A stretch of DNA of 64,000 nucleotides from Candidatus Aphodovivens avistercoris (GTDB lineage: Bacteria > Actinomycetota > Coriobacteriia > Coriobacteriales > Eggerthellaceae). This document shows, one piece after another, positions 1 to 8,695 of the stretch (positions within the stretch are counted from its first letter, which is position 1; each line of letters opens with the position of its first letter). The DNA lies in assembly GCA_018710945.1 (NCBI GenBank), contig DVIW01000006.1:1-64000 (forward strand), given 5' to 3'. The notes under the pieces are model-generated. The model made no database searches. It had not been told where the DNA came from and was given only the letters and a program-made list of their open reading frames with translations. The position numbers and the translations under genes are program-made.

Positions 1-1221
1 GTCCGATTCTCGCTTGGCATCCCAGTTCAGGCATTCTTTTCCCCGGAAGAAGTTGCCGAGGGGCCGGGGTGAGCGGTGAATAATCCAAGGTGCGCCGTCT
101 GCGGCGGGAAGACCAAGAAGAACGGGACGACCTCGTCGGGCACGCCGCGCTTCCGATGCACGGCTTGCGGCGCGTCTTCGACAAGGAAGATTGACACCCG
201 GGCCAAAAGGCTCTCCGAGTTCCTCGCCTGGCTGTTCTCGAAGGGGTCCCAAAAGGAAATGGCGGGGGAAGGGCGCACCTTCAGGCGCCGGGTCGGCGAG
301 TTCTGGAGGATATGGCCCATAGCGCCCTGCACGGGAGAGGTCTGCGACGTCGTGTTCCTGGACGGCATCTGGATCGCGCGGCGCGTCGTCGTGCTCATAG
401 CGAGCACCCGCGGGCACGTGCTCGCATGGCATCTGGCGCGAAGCGAGTGCTCCGAGGCCTGGGCGGCCCTCATGCTCCGCATCCCGGCCCCGACGATGGC
501 GGTGTCCGACGGATCCCCCGGCCTCGCCAAGGCCGCGCGCGCCGTGTGGCCGAAGACGCGCCTCCAGCGCTGCCTCTTCCACGTCTTCGAATCGGTGAGA
601 AGGCGCACGACCGCCCGCCCGAAGCTCGAGTGCGGGCGCGAGCTCTACGCCATCGCGAAGAGGCTCTTGAAGGCGAAGGACGCGGACGGTGCCGCCGCAT
701 GGCTCGCCGAGTACGCCGGATGGTGCTCCAGGTGGGAGCGCTTCCTGCGCGAGTTCACGCTGAAAGACGGGCGCCGCCAGTACGCCCACGAGCGCCTGCG
801 CAAGGCGAGGAACGTCCTGAACCGCCTGGTCGAGGATGGAACGATGTTCACGTTCGTGGAGCTTCAGGAAGAGCTGGGAGGGATGTGGGAGTCAACCAAC
901 AACGCCATAGAGGGCGGCGTGAACGCCCAGCTGAGAAGGCTCCTGCGAAACCACTCCGGCATGACGACGATGCACCGCGTCAAGGCCGTGTTCTGGTGGC
1001 GCCACATGCACGCCGAATGCCCGATGCCCGCCGCCGAGACCCTGCGCATGATGCCCACCGACGACGAGGTCGACGGGCTGTTCGCCAACGCTTCCGGCAG
1101 CGAGGAGAAAGTCGGCGCGCCGCCCGAAGGGCACGGCGCGGGGATCGTCTGGAGCGAGTTCCATATGCCTACCGAGTACAGGCAGTGAATAATCGAGGCG
1201 GACACACTTTTTGTCCTATAG
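1..1221 (+). mobile_element. partial IS256-family element (IS1249-type), left end cut by window edge
   Basis: A single transposase gene is followed by a terminal-repeat-like sequence at about 1199-1221 (reads CGGACACACTTTTTGTCC then TATAG). The window begins with GTCCG, which matches the inner end of the reverse complement of that repeat, so the left inverted repeat probably lies just outside the window. The boundary on the right is an estimate; no target-site duplication can be checked because the left flank is missing. Confidence 0.6.
76..1188 (+). CDS. IS256-family (IS1249-like) transposase
   Basis: DDE transposase of 370 residues that would catalyse cut/copy-and-paste movement of its own element. 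The N terminus has a zinc-ribbon-like pair of CxxC motifs (C6/C9 and C28/C31), typical of the IS1249 group. Candidate catalytic acidic residues are D96 in FLDGIW, D145 in VSDGSPGL and E272 or E279 in WESTNNAIEGG. The start is GTG at 76. The reading frame is intact from start to stop with no frameshift, so the copy may be functional if its left end is complete outside the window. It sits next to a tRNA gene, but nothing suggests it is part of a larger island here. Confidence 0.85.
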   Translation: MNNPRCAVCGGKTKKNGTTSSGTPRFRCTACGASSTRKIDTRAKRLSEFLAWLFSKGSQKEMAGEGRTFRRRVGEFWRIWPIAPCTGEVCDVVFLDGIWIARRVVVLIASTRGHVLAWHLARSECSEAWAALMLRIPAPTMAVSDGSPGLAKAARAVWPKTRLQRCLFHVFESVRRRTTARPKLECGRELYAIAKRLLKAKDADGAAAWLAEYAGWCSRWERFLREFTLKDGRRQYAHERLRKARNVLNRLVEDGTMFTFVELQEELGGMWESTNNAIEGGVNAQLRRLLRNHSGMTTMHRVKAVFWWRHMHAECPMPAAETLRMMPTDDEVDGLFANASGSEEKVGAPPEGHGAGIVWSEFHMPTEYRQ

Positions 1222-1364
1222 CCCTGAAAGCGCAGCTCGCGCCCCGTTATCGCATGGCCGCCGCACACGACAGCGCCAGCCTGCACCCCGCCGCTGCATG
1301 GCCGCCACACACAGCCGCTCCGCTTGCAAAGCACCCCCGGAACCCGAACCTGCAAGCACCCCGG

Positions 1365-1402
1365 AAAAGCGAAAAGGCCACCGGGAAATGACCCGGTGGC
1401 CT
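1365..1402 (-). terminator. intrinsic terminator of tRNA-Val
   Basis: Perfect 11-bp stem (arms 1375-1385 and 1392-1402, six-base loop) followed, in the minus direction, by a T-rich run (TTTTCGCTTTT). It lies immediately downstream of the tRNA 3' end, as expected for a monocistronic tRNA unit. Confidence 0.85.
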
Positions 1403-1412
1403 GCGGTTTCGG

Positions 1413-1487
1413 TGGTGGGCGATGAGGGATTTGAACCCCCGACCTTGACCTTGTAAGGGTCCTGCGCTCCCGCTGCGCCAATCGCCC
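1413..1487 (-). tRNA. tRNA-Val (anticodon TAC)
   Basis: A full cloverleaf can be drawn on the minus strand: 7-bp acceptor stem GGGCGAT/ATCGCCC, D arm, anticodon loop CTTACAA giving anticodon TAC, and T arm with loop TTCAAAT. The CCA tail is encoded (1413-1415). The outermost anticodon-stem pair is a mismatch (G27-A43), and the other pairs are sound. It decodes GUA-type valine codons. Confidence 0.95.
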
Positions 1488-1536
1488 GGATGCCTGCGTC
1501 CGTCGCTGGCGGCGCCAACCGGACGAAGCGCAGACC

Positions 1537-1565
1537 ATTGTCGCATACCGACGTTGCGGTGGCAA
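1537..1565 (-). promoter_or_regulatory. probable promoter of tRNA-Val
   Basis: On the minus strand a -35-like TTGCCA (1560-1565) and a -10-like GACAAT (1537-1542) are separated by exactly 17 bp and sit about 50 bp upstream of the tRNA 5' end. This resembles a sigma-70/HrdB-type promoter. Inference from motif and position only. Confidence 0.5.
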
Positions 1566-1696
1566 CCGACGCGGCCATGCGGTATAGTTGACCGGCTTTG
1601 TCGTCGTTCGGCCCGGCTGGCTGGCTAGCTGACTGGCTTGCGAGCAGCGAAGCCGAAAACCCCGCCCCGGCAACCCACCACCTCGAAGGAGCCCGC

Positions 1697-3022
1697 ATGG
1701 CCTTGCGCCGTTTGGCACGCATCATCAGGCAGAACGCCACCGCTGCCATCGCAGCTGCGGCGGCGCTGATCACGATGCTCGTCGTGCCGCCCGATGCGGC
1801 CTACCTCGGCTACTTCGACGTGGGCACGCTCGCCTGCCTGTTCGCCTTGCTGGCCGTCATCCGCGCGCTGCGCAACGCGGGCTTCTTCGAGTCCATTGCG
1901 CGGGCCGTCGTCCGGCGCTTCAAGACGCTGCGCGGGCTGGGATGCGCGCTGGTGGGCGTGACGCTGGTCTGCTCGATGTTCGCGACCAACGACATGGCGC
2001 TGCTCATGCTGCTGCCGCTGTCCACCGTGACGCTGGCCTCCACCGGCAACGAGCGTGCGCTGCCGTTCGCCTTCGTCATGCAGGCCATCGCGGCGAACCT
2101 CGGCGGGATGATCCTGCCGTTCGGCAACCCGCAGAACATCTTTTTGGCCTCGCGCTTCAGCATCGGCTTCGGCGACTTCCTGGCGGCGATGGCGCTACCG
2201 TTCGGCGTCTCGATCGCGCTCATCGCGCTGTGCTGCGCCATTGGGTTCAAGCCCACGCCCCTCGAAAGCGCCGCTGCAGCCGCCGCGCCGGCAAACGCGA
2301 AAGCGAAAGAGAACGCGAAGACAGGCACCCCATCCGCCAAGCGAACCGCAGCCGCAACCGCCGCCGCCAACCCCGCCGAAAGCGCGCCCAGCCCCGCACT
2401 CGCCGCCCCCGCTGCGCCCAACCCCGCGTCCACCACATCCGCCGCCGCGCCCAGCTCCGCCCCCACCCCGCTCCCCCGCGCCCGGATCGCGCTCTACCTG
2501 GCGCTGTTCGCGTTCTCGCTCGGCATGGTGTTCAAGGTCGTGCCGCCTGCTGCCGGGGCGACGGTCGTCGCCGTTGCGCTGCTCTTCGCCGACCGCCGAG
2601 CGCTCGCGCACGTGGATTGGGGGCTTCTGGCCACCTTCGCGCTGTTCTTCGTGTTCTCGGGCAACATGGCGCGCATCCCGGAGGTGCAGGGCTTCTTCCA
2701 AGCGCTGCTCGGCCAAAGCACGCTGCTCACCAGCGCGCTTGCCAGCCAGGCGATCAGCAACGTGCCCGCCGCCATCCTGCTGGCGCCCTTCGCCGACGGC
2801 TGGCGCGCGCTGCTCGTCGGCGTCAACGTCGGCGGCGCCGGCACGCTGATCGCTTCGCTGGCAAGCCTCATCGCCTTCAACCACTTCCGCGCCATCAAGC
2901 GCGGCATGAAGCGCCCCGGCATCCGCGCGCTGTCCACCAAGCGCTACCTGGCCCTGTTCAGCGCGCTGAACTTCGGGTTCCTGGCTGTGCTGCTGGCCGT
3001 GTGCCTGGCGGCGGGCATCTGA
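1697..3022 (+). CDS. ArsB/CitMHS-type ion permease (SLC13-like)
   Basis: Integral membrane protein of 441 residues resembling the citrate transporter/ArsB superfamily: many hydrophobic helices, a conserved TNDMALLMLLPL stretch and a PFGNPQNIF motif typical of the first re-entrant half, with a SNVPAAILLAPF motif in the second half. It likely moves a dicarboxylate, anion or arsenite-type substrate; the substrate cannot be told. The ATG at 1697 is chosen because GAAGGAG stands 5-6 bp upstream; the frame extends back to 1598 without such a site. An Ala/Pro-rich, charged spacer (roughly residues 185-255) separates the two halves and is unusually long for the family. It stands alone between the tRNA and an untranscribed-looking gap. 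Confidence 0.75.
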   Translation: MALRRLARIIRQNATAAIAAAAALITMLVVPPDAAYLGYFDVGTLACLFALLAVIRALRNAGFFESIARAVVRRFKTLRGLGCALVGVTLVCSMFATNDMALLMLLPLSTVTLASTGNERALPFAFVMQAIAANLGGMILPFGNPQNIFLASRFSIGFGDFLAAMALPFGVSIALIALCCAIGFKPTPLESAAAAAAPANAKAKENAKTGTPSAKRTAAATAAANPAESAPSPALAAPAAPNPASTTSAAAPSSAPTPLPRARIALYLALFAFSLGMVFKVVPPAAGATVVAVALLFADRRALAHVDWGLLATFALFFVFSGNMARIPEVQGFFQALLGQSTLLTSALASQAISNVPAAILLAPFADGWRALLVGVNVGGAGTLIASLASLIAFNHFRAIKRGMKRPGIRALSTKRYLALFSALNFGFLAVLLAVCLAAGI

Positions 3023-3586
3023 CGCGCGCGAATTTCTGATCGTGAACGTCCTGCGCGGCAAGCATACAAAGCGATGCAGCGCAAAACAGCCGGCGACAAG
3101 CCGACAGATGAGAGCCCCACGCTTGGTAAGCGAAAGCTTGGCTCTGCGCGATGGCTGCTGATGGCCTTCATTACCCATTTCGGCCATCGAATGCAGCACA
3201 ACCATCCGACACGTTTCCTCAGACCGATGGCGAGACTTTGGATGCTTGCAAACGGTTTCTTTTTCGTCTCGAACGCTCGGCTTTTTTCTCTCTGCTTCCT
3301 CATTCCATAATCGAAACTGGGAAGCCTACAGCTGGGATCTCAAAAAGCTGCGCGAAGAAACTGAAGAATTCGAAGAAGCGCCCGACCGACCCGAGCAGGC
3401 AAAAGGAAGGACGATTGAAAACGGCTCCCCAAAAGCGCCATCGAGCGCAGCTGCGGCATGACGCGCCTCGGCGCTGCCACCCCGCCACGAAACGTCGTCT
3501 CACTCTGCAACAGCATCTTGACCTGCGGCCTCCAGCGATGCATCTGCAACGTGCTCGACAGGAGCCGAGCATCTAGAACCGCAACG
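3023..3586. other. 564-bp stretch with no convincing gene
   Basis: Several overlapping short open frames exist here (the longest about 70-140 codons), but none has a plausible ribosome binding site together with recognisable protein character. No hairpin with a T tract follows the permease stop. The base composition around 3240-3440 is more AT-rich than the neighbours, which could mark decayed DNA. Confidence 0.5.
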
Positions 3587-4273
3587 TCAGGAAAGCGTCT
3601 TGATGCAGCTTTCATCGTAGGCAAAATCGCGGTAATAGGCCAGATCTATCGGCAGCGCGTCAAAAGCGGCGCGACCCGCACGGTCGTATTCGGCGATAGT
3701 CTCGTCATCCAATCCCACTTGACGCAAGAAGAACCTGACGGCGAAACGAGCGGGCTGATCGAACGTATAATCGTTTGGATACAAGGAGGTAAGCCTGAGA
3801 AGTTCATCGGTCATCCCTGTCTGGGCGCTGACGATGAAGCCGAATTCCAGATCGTCGATCTCCACGCCTTGCTCGTCCATGACGCATTCGTAAAAGTACG
3901 CTATGCAATCCCACGTCGAACGATCCGGAATCTTCTCCCCGCTCAAATCAAGCAGGAAACGACGGATATGGGCATCTTGGAATATCTTTTGCCACAGGTG
4001 GTAGTTCTCTATCACCGCCAACGTGGTCTTATCGTAAGCGCCGTTGCAGATCTTCTCGATGTAAATCTTGTTCTGAGCCTCGTACTCAGCATGGATGATC
4101 GCACCGATGTCGCGCTTGCCATCAAAATGATAGGTTATTGATCCTGCGGGAATGTCAGCCGCCTCGCAGATGTCATGGTATGTGGTGCTCTTGTAGCCTT
4201 TGCGGTAAAACAGCTTCTTACAAACATCCAAGATGAGCCTGCGTTTTTTCTCACCGGCGCTGTAGCGGACCAT
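3587..4273 (-). CDS. TetR-family transcriptional regulator
   Basis: Protein of 228 residues with an N-terminal TetR helix-turn-helix (about residues 8-55: KKLFYRKGYKSTTYHDICEA then an IPAGSITYHF recognition segment) and a longer, divergent ligand-binding C-terminal half. The start at 4273 is supported by GGAGAGG 6 bp upstream; the frame extends further upstream without a good site. It is divergent from the nitrilase-family gene, and an AATACCAAA palindrome lies in the shared promoter region, so it probably represses that gene and itself. The inducer is unknown. This gene and the region around it are less GC-rich than the rest of the window. Confidence 0.85.
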   Translation of the reverse strand: MVRYSAGEKKRRLILDVCKKLFYRKGYKSTTYHDICEAADIPAGSITYHFDGKRDIGAIIHAEYEAQNKIYIEKICNGAYDKTTLAVIENYHLWQKIFQDAHIRRFLLDLSGEKIPDRSTWDCIAYFYECVMDEQGVEIDDLEFGFIVSAQTGMTDELLRLTSLYPNDYTFDQPARFAVRFFLRQVGLDDETIAEYDRAGRAAFDALPIDLAYYRDFAYDESCIKTLS

Positions 4274-4401
4274 GCAACCACCTCTCCTTCGATGACGAAG
4301 GATACAACAATTCAAAACCCTTCCCTGGCGGATCGACATCGCGCAACGCGCATTGCGCAAAAAGGGCAATTCCCCTCTGTTCTTTCCCCTCTTGCCGAAT
4401 T

Positions 4402-4445
4402 ATAATGACAATACCAAATTTGAGTGCACCCATTTTTTGGTATTA
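4402..4445 (+). promoter_or_regulatory. promoter and palindromic operator of the nitrilase-family gene
   Basis: A consensus -10 box TATAAT is at 4402-4407. Directly downstream is a perfect inverted repeat: AATACCAAA at 4411-4419 and TTTGGTATT at 4437-4445 (17-bp spacer). The dyad covers the expected transcription start and early leader, an ideal position for repression by the divergent TetR protein. No clear -35 box is visible. Confidence 0.65.
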
Positions 4446-4473
4446 CCCAATTTTTAGGAAGGCGAGGTGCCTT

Positions 4474-5379
4474 ATGGCGATCCTTTCATCAGTCTCCTTC
4501 GAGATCTCCCGCACAAGCAAAGCCAGCAACCTCTCCCATATGGAAGGCTTCATTGAGCAGGCAGTCGAGCAGAATGCCGATCTCGTCGTATTTCCAGAGC
4601 TCGCATTGACCGGCGTCCCCCTGCAGCCTATGCAAACGTTCGACCCCAACGACGCTACGTACCAGCATCAGGTTGCCGAGCCAGTGCCCGAAGGCCCCAG
4701 CACGCAACGGCTCATCGAGCTGGCAAAAAAAGGCGACATCTACATCATCTGGGGCATGGCCGAACAAAGCTCTGAACGGCACGACGTGCTATACAACACA
4801 GTGGTTCTGGTAGGCCCCGAAGGATACATCGGCAAATACCGCAAAGTTCACCAACCCCTCACGGAACGCCTGATGTTCTACCCCGGTACCGGCGATTATC
4901 CGGTATACGAAACGCGCTTCGGCAGGCTGGGATTGATGTGCTGTTTCGACAAGGCGTACCCGGAAGTATCCCGCCTGCTGGCATTGAAAGGCGCCCAAGT
5001 GCTCGTATGCCCCACCGCGTGGCCGGCACTCGAGCCAAATGAAGACGACAGCGACGTCAAAGCAGCAAACGTCTTCTCGTTCGCACGCGCGCTTGAGAAC
5101 ATGGTGTTCTTCATCGACTCCTGCATGTCCGGCGAATTCGCTATGGGTCACAGCCGCATCTTGGGACCACGTCCCATGCAGGTGTGCGCGACAACCGGAT
5201 TCGAAGAGGGCCTGGCAGTCGCAAATGTCGATATAGAGGACGAGATCGTCCATGCGCGGCTGTTCGCCATGGGAGGATCCGATCTTCTGAAAGACCGAAA
5301 GCCAGCCACATACAAAGGGTTGAGCGACCCCAATCCCTACAACCCCATTTCGGGGGACATCGGCCAGATCGAAGGCTAA
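4474..5379 (+). CDS. carbon-nitrogen hydrolase (nitrilase superfamily)
   Basis: Soluble 301-residue enzyme with the Glu-Lys-Cys triad of the nitrilase superfamily: E42 in VVFPELALTG, K124 in KYRKVH and C157 in LMCCFDKAYPE. Such proteins hydrolyse amides, carbamoyl compounds or nitriles; the exact substrate is not decidable. The start at 4474 is chosen by the AGGAAGGCGAGG sequence just upstream and the usual family start. It is controlled from the palindrome-containing promoter shared with the divergent TetR gene, suggesting induction by an amide-type compound. The cysteine environment (CCFD) and length near 300 fit the general N-carbamoyl/amidase branches better than true nitrilases. Confidence 0.85.
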   Translation: MAILSSVSFEISRTSKASNLSHMEGFIEQAVEQNADLVVFPELALTGVPLQPMQTFDPNDATYQHQVAEPVPEGPSTQRLIELAKKGDIYIIWGMAEQSSERHDVLYNTVVLVGPEGYIGKYRKVHQPLTERLMFYPGTGDYPVYETRFGRLGLMCCFDKAYPEVSRLLALKGAQVLVCPTAWPALEPNEDDSDVKAANVFSFARALENMVFFIDSCMSGEFAMGHSRILGPRPMQVCATTGFEEGLAVANVDIEDEIVHARLFAMGGSDLLKDRKPATYKGLSDPNPYNPISGDIGQIEG

Positions 5380-5420
5380 GCGAACCACGGCCCCGATGGC
5401 AAGTTGCAGCCTACGGGGCC

Positions 5421-6806
5421 CTACGAATCCAGCATGATGCGGATGATCTCGTCGTTGGTGGCGCGCATGCCCTCGCGACCGACGCGGCAGACGCTTTCGA
5501 TGGTGTTTTCCACGCCCTTCTTCACGATGCCGTCGCCGCCGTGGAACTGCTGGCCAGCGCGGTACATCTCGAAACCAAGGATGCCGGCGTTCACCGACAT
5601 GGCGATCTTCGCGGCGCACGAGGGCTTGGCTCCGTCGCATACGATGCCCGACACGATGGACAGCGCGTTCACCACGGCATGCACGGCGTCCTTGTAGCCG
5701 CCGCCGTTCAGGTACGCGATGCCCGCAGCCGCCGCCGCACCCGCGCACACGGCGCCGCAGAACGCCGACAGCGTGCCGATGCCCGTCTTCTGGTGGATGG
5801 CGGTGAGGTTGGAAAGCACCAGCGCGCGGTAGAGCCGTTCTTCGCTCGACCCCAGCTCACGCGCGTAGGCGATGACGGGCATCGAGACCGTGAGTCCCTG
5901 GTTGCCGCTGCCGGAGTTGATGACCACCGGCAGCTCGCAGCCGCCCATGCGCGCGTCGGACCCGGCAGCGGCCAGCGCGCACGCGCGCACCTTCACGTCG
6001 TCGCCGAACGCGGACAGAAGCACGCTGCCGATGTTGGCGCCCCAATCGCCCGCCAAGCCCTCCTCCGCGATGGCCGTGTTGCAGGCGATCTGCCTGCCGA
6101 TGACCGCGCGCACGTCGTCAAGGTCCGCCGTCATGGCGAAGTCCCAGATGCCTTCCATGGTCAGCAGCGAGCGGTCGGTACGGTGCTCGCATCCGGCGGC
6201 TTCGTCCCCGGCCTTGGTCTCTTCGGTCCCTTCAGCCCCTTCGGCCGCGCCCGTGGCGTCGTCGCCCGCCGCGCGGGTCGCGTCGGCGGTGGCGCCGGCC
6301 AGCGGCGCCTCGTGCAGCACCAGCCCGTCGCGCTGCTCGCACACGATGTTGGTGTGGAATTCGGCGATGCGCACCTCGCCGGAATGCTCGCGCCCCTCCG
6401 CCGTGCGGAACGCGCGCACCGTCAGGTCGAAGTCCAAGTTAGTGTCGGCGCGCGTCACCGCAATGGGCGCCGCCGCCAGATACGCCGCGATGGCGTCCTG
6501 CTCCGCTTCGCCCACCTGGGCCAGCACCTCCAGCCACGCGTCCGCGCGCCCGGCCACCGCGCCGGCCGCCGCCGCGGCCTCGATGCCCTTCAGCCCGCCG
6601 GTGTGCGGCACCACCACGCTCTTGGCGTTCTTCACGATGCTTCCGCTCACCTCAAGCTCCATGCGGTCGGGCAAGCCCCCCGCCAGCTCGCGCGCCCGCG
6701 CGGCGGCAAGCGCGATGGCGATGGGCTCGGTGCACCCCATGGCGGGAATGAGCTCTTCCTCCAAAATGGCGATGTAGGCGCCGTAGCAGGCGTCCGACTT
6801 GTCCAT
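5421..6806 (-). CDS. UPF0597-type L-cysteine desulfidase / L-serine dehydratase alpha-like protein
   Basis: Protein of 461 residues resembling the Fe-S-dependent serine dehydratase alpha family and the E. coli YhaM (CyuA) anaerobic cysteine desulfidase. Visible marks are LIPAMGCTEP near the N terminus (a cluster-ligand cysteine), a SGSGNQGLT motif and C-terminal cysteines in FCGAVCAGA and IVCDGAKPSC. It would release sulfide or ammonia plus pyruvate from cysteine or serine in the cytosol. The start at 6806 has GGAAGGAAG upstream. An Ala/Glu/Thr-rich insertion of about 45 residues sits mid-protein (near residues 205-250), absent from typical family members as far as I recall. A TATCAT -10-like box lies at 6875-6880 on the minus strand. 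Confidence 0.75.
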   Translation of the reverse strand: MDKSDACYGAYIAILEEELIPAMGCTEPIAIALAAARARELAGGLPDRMELEVSGSIVKNAKSVVVPHTGGLKGIEAAAAAGAVAGRADAWLEVLAQVGEAEQDAIAAYLAAAPIAVTRADTNLDFDLTVRAFRTAEGREHSGEVRIAEFHTNIVCEQRDGLVLHEAPLAGATADATRAAGDDATGAAEGAEGTEETKAGDEAAGCEHRTDRSLLTMEGIWDFAMTADLDDVRAVIGRQIACNTAIAEEGLAGDWGANIGSVLLSAFGDDVKVRACALAAAGSDARMGGCELPVVINSGSGNQGLTVSMPVIAYARELGSSEERLYRALVLSNLTAIHQKTGIGTLSAFCGAVCAGAAAAAGIAYLNGGGYKDAVHAVVNALSIVSGIVCDGAKPSCAAKIAMSVNAGILGFEMYRAGQQFHGGDGIVKKGVENTIESVCRVGREGMRATNDEIIRIMLDS

Positions 6807-6914
6807 GCGCGCTTCCTTCCCCGTATTCCTGCCGCAGCTGCCGCAGCGTTCAGCCAGCAGATGAACCGCGCTCCATGATAGCAAAAGCCGGAAAGACCCT
6901 ATGCGGTCGCTAAG

Positions 6915-7994
6915 CTAGAAGCTCAGCCCCACGGTCATGTGCGTCATGTAGAAGGCGAAGCGCATGATGAAGATGCCGGCGAACGCCAGGACGCACGCGC
7001 CCGCAGCCGGCGCCAGACGGCGGGCGGCGGCGCGCCACGAGGGGGATGAGGGGGCGAGGGCGTTCGCGGCTGCGGCTGAGGCTGCGGCCTCGGGTCCGCT
7101 CGACGTCGCGTCCGCGGCCTCGGATCCGTCTGCGGAATCTTCCGCACCCGCGCCTTCCACTGCGCTGCGGCCGTCGCTGGCAGGACCCTCGGCCGCCGCG
7201 CTTGCTCCACCCGCACGCCCTTCCGCCCCGCGCCCATCGCGCACGAGCAGCCACGCGTCCAGCGCCACCGCGCCGGCGCACAGCAACAGAAACGCCCCTG
7301 TCGCGACGCCGAACCCCGGCGCCAGATCGGTCGCCGGCCCCACTGCGTTGCGGACGCCCGCCAGCGCGCCGCCCTGCAGCGCGTACACCGCCGCGTTCGC
7401 CGCCGCGCTTGCCGCCGCCGTCGCCAGCAGCGCCGCGCCCGGCGCCCCCGCCAGCCGCACGCGCGCGGCCCGCAGGCCGAAAAACGCCAGCAAGGGGCCT
7501 CCCACCAGGGAGTTCAGCACCAGCGCGACGGGAACGTGCCACAGGCTCCACGTGGGGATGGTCGGCTGGCGGTACGCCAGCGCCACCGCGGCCACGAACA
7601 CCGCCGCCAGTGCCATGGACACCGCCAGCCACGCGCGCTGCGCCCCCAAGGGGAAGCGGGAAGAGAACGTCAGCAGCCAGAACACGCCGGCTAGCGCCAG
7701 AAACGCCACCGCGCAGGCCACTTCGGTGGAAAGCGGGCTGCGCCCCACGCCGGCCAGCACGTACAGCGCGTTGTCGGGGTTGCCCAGGTGCGTGGCCGAG
7801 GCCACCAGCCCCACCATGGCCACCACCAGCGGGATGCACAGCAGCTTCGACAGGCGCGCCCGCACGTCCGCCGGAAGGCCGCTGCGGAACAGCGGCGCGC
7901 CCATCAGCGCGAACGCCACCGCGCCCGACGGCGCAAGCGTCGTGAACAGCACCAGCGTCAACTCGCTTGCCGCAAAGGCGAACCCCGCTCCCAC
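6915..7994 (-). CDS. second DmsC-type quinol-oxidising membrane anchor subunit
   Basis: Integral membrane protein of 359 residues with about eight hydrophobic helices, resembling the DmsC anchor that passes electrons from menaquinol to a molybdoenzyme Fe-S subunit. It shares the LVLFTTLAPSGAVAF, HLGNPDNA and GVGRSPLSTE pattern with the other DmsC copy of this window (10597-11460), so the two are paralogs. The GTG start at 7994 is supported by AGGAGG 5 bp upstream; the TorD stop is only 9 bp away, implying one transcript. Oddities: there is no adjacent A or B subunit of its own, and a long Ala/Gly/Ser-rich acidic segment is inserted before the last helix. Confidence 0.8.
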   Translation of the reverse strand: MGAGFAFAASELTLVLFTTLAPSGAVAFALMGAPLFRSGLPADVRARLSKLLCIPLVVAMVGLVASATHLGNPDNALYVLAGVGRSPLSTEVACAVAFLALAGVFWLLTFSSRFPLGAQRAWLAVSMALAAVFVAAVALAYRQPTIPTWSLWHVPVALVLNSLVGGPLLAFFGLRAARVRLAGAPGAALLATAAASAAANAAVYALQGGALAGVRNAVGPATDLAPGFGVATGAFLLLCAGAVALDAWLLVRDGRGAEGRAGGASAAAEGPASDGRSAVEGAGAEDSADGSEAADATSSGPEAAASAAAANALAPSSPSWRAAARRLAPAAGACVLAFAGIFIMRFAFYMTHMTVGLSF

Positions 7995-8003
7995 CGCCGC
8001 CTC

Positions 8004-8651
8004 CTACCGGTAGAACCGCGGCACGTCCACGGCCAGCCCGCGCGCGTCGCGCATTCCCTCAAGGCTCAGCCGCGTCAGGCGCGCCAGGCCCTCGTAGAAC
8101 GGATGCCGCGTTTCGCGCTCCATCAGCTCCAGGAAATGCGGCGCCCAGGTAAGCAGGTGCAGCCGCAGGAACTCGTCCAGACAGGCGGGCTTGTTGCGCG
8201 CCAGCCACGCCGCCAGCTCCAGCAAAAGCCCGATGTGGTCTTCCGGGTCGTTGGCGCCGCCCAGGCGCTCAACGCCGCGCTCGCGCATCCATTGGCGCAG
8301 GTCAAGCGTCGATATGCCAAACATCACGCACTCGCGGTCGGTGTAGACCGACCCCCACGGCGGGCACGCCTTGCGCCCTGGCCCCACGAACAGGCGCCGG
8401 TACTCCCACATCAGGTCGTCATCGACGCCGCCGCGCAGCCCTTCCTGCATGCGCTCAAGGCACGCGCGCGCCTCGCTCTCCGCCACGAAGGGCCACTCGG
8501 CCGCAGCCGCTTCCGCATCCAGCGCCGCCATCGCCGCGAACGACGGCGCCGCCGTCCCCTTCTTTGGGTCCCGCAGGAAGAACGGCGCCAACGCCTCGCC
8601 AACGAACGCGACGGCCTCTAGCCCGCTTTCGGTCTGGTTCGGTTCCGCCAT
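8004..8651 (-). CDS. TorD/DmsD-family molybdoenzyme chaperone
   Basis: Cytosolic all-helical protein of 215 residues of the TorD family, which binds Tat leaders and helps insert the molybdopterin cofactor before export. Recognisable features are the conserved WEYRRLFVGPGRKACPPWGS region, the SVYTD segment and a C-terminal PEDHIGLLLELAAWL helix (E/DxxHxxxE-like). The start at 8651 is set by GAAGGAGAAGGGAG upstream. It lies between putP and the second DmsC anchor and probably serves the molybdoenzyme encoded at 12100-14586, which has no other chaperone beside it. Confidence 0.85.
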   Translation of the reverse strand: MAEPNQTESGLEAVAFVGEALAPFFLRDPKKGTAAPSFAAMAALDAEAAAAEWPFVAESEARACLERMQEGLRGGVDDDLMWEYRRLFVGPGRKACPPWGSVYTDRECVMFGISTLDLRQWMRERGVERLGGANDPEDHIGLLLELAAWLARNKPACLDEFLRLHLLTWAPHFLELMERETRHPFYEGLARLTRLSLEGMRDARGLAVDVPRFYR

Positions 8652-8695
8652 CGTGCTCCCTTCTCCTTCGCGCGGCCCTCCGCCCGCCCGCGCGC

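Noticed and set aside
312-1391. Long Arg-rich open frame overlapping the transposase in another frame
   Set aside because: It is a GC-rich shadow of the transposase gene: composition dominated by Arg/Ala/His, no ribosome site, no family character.
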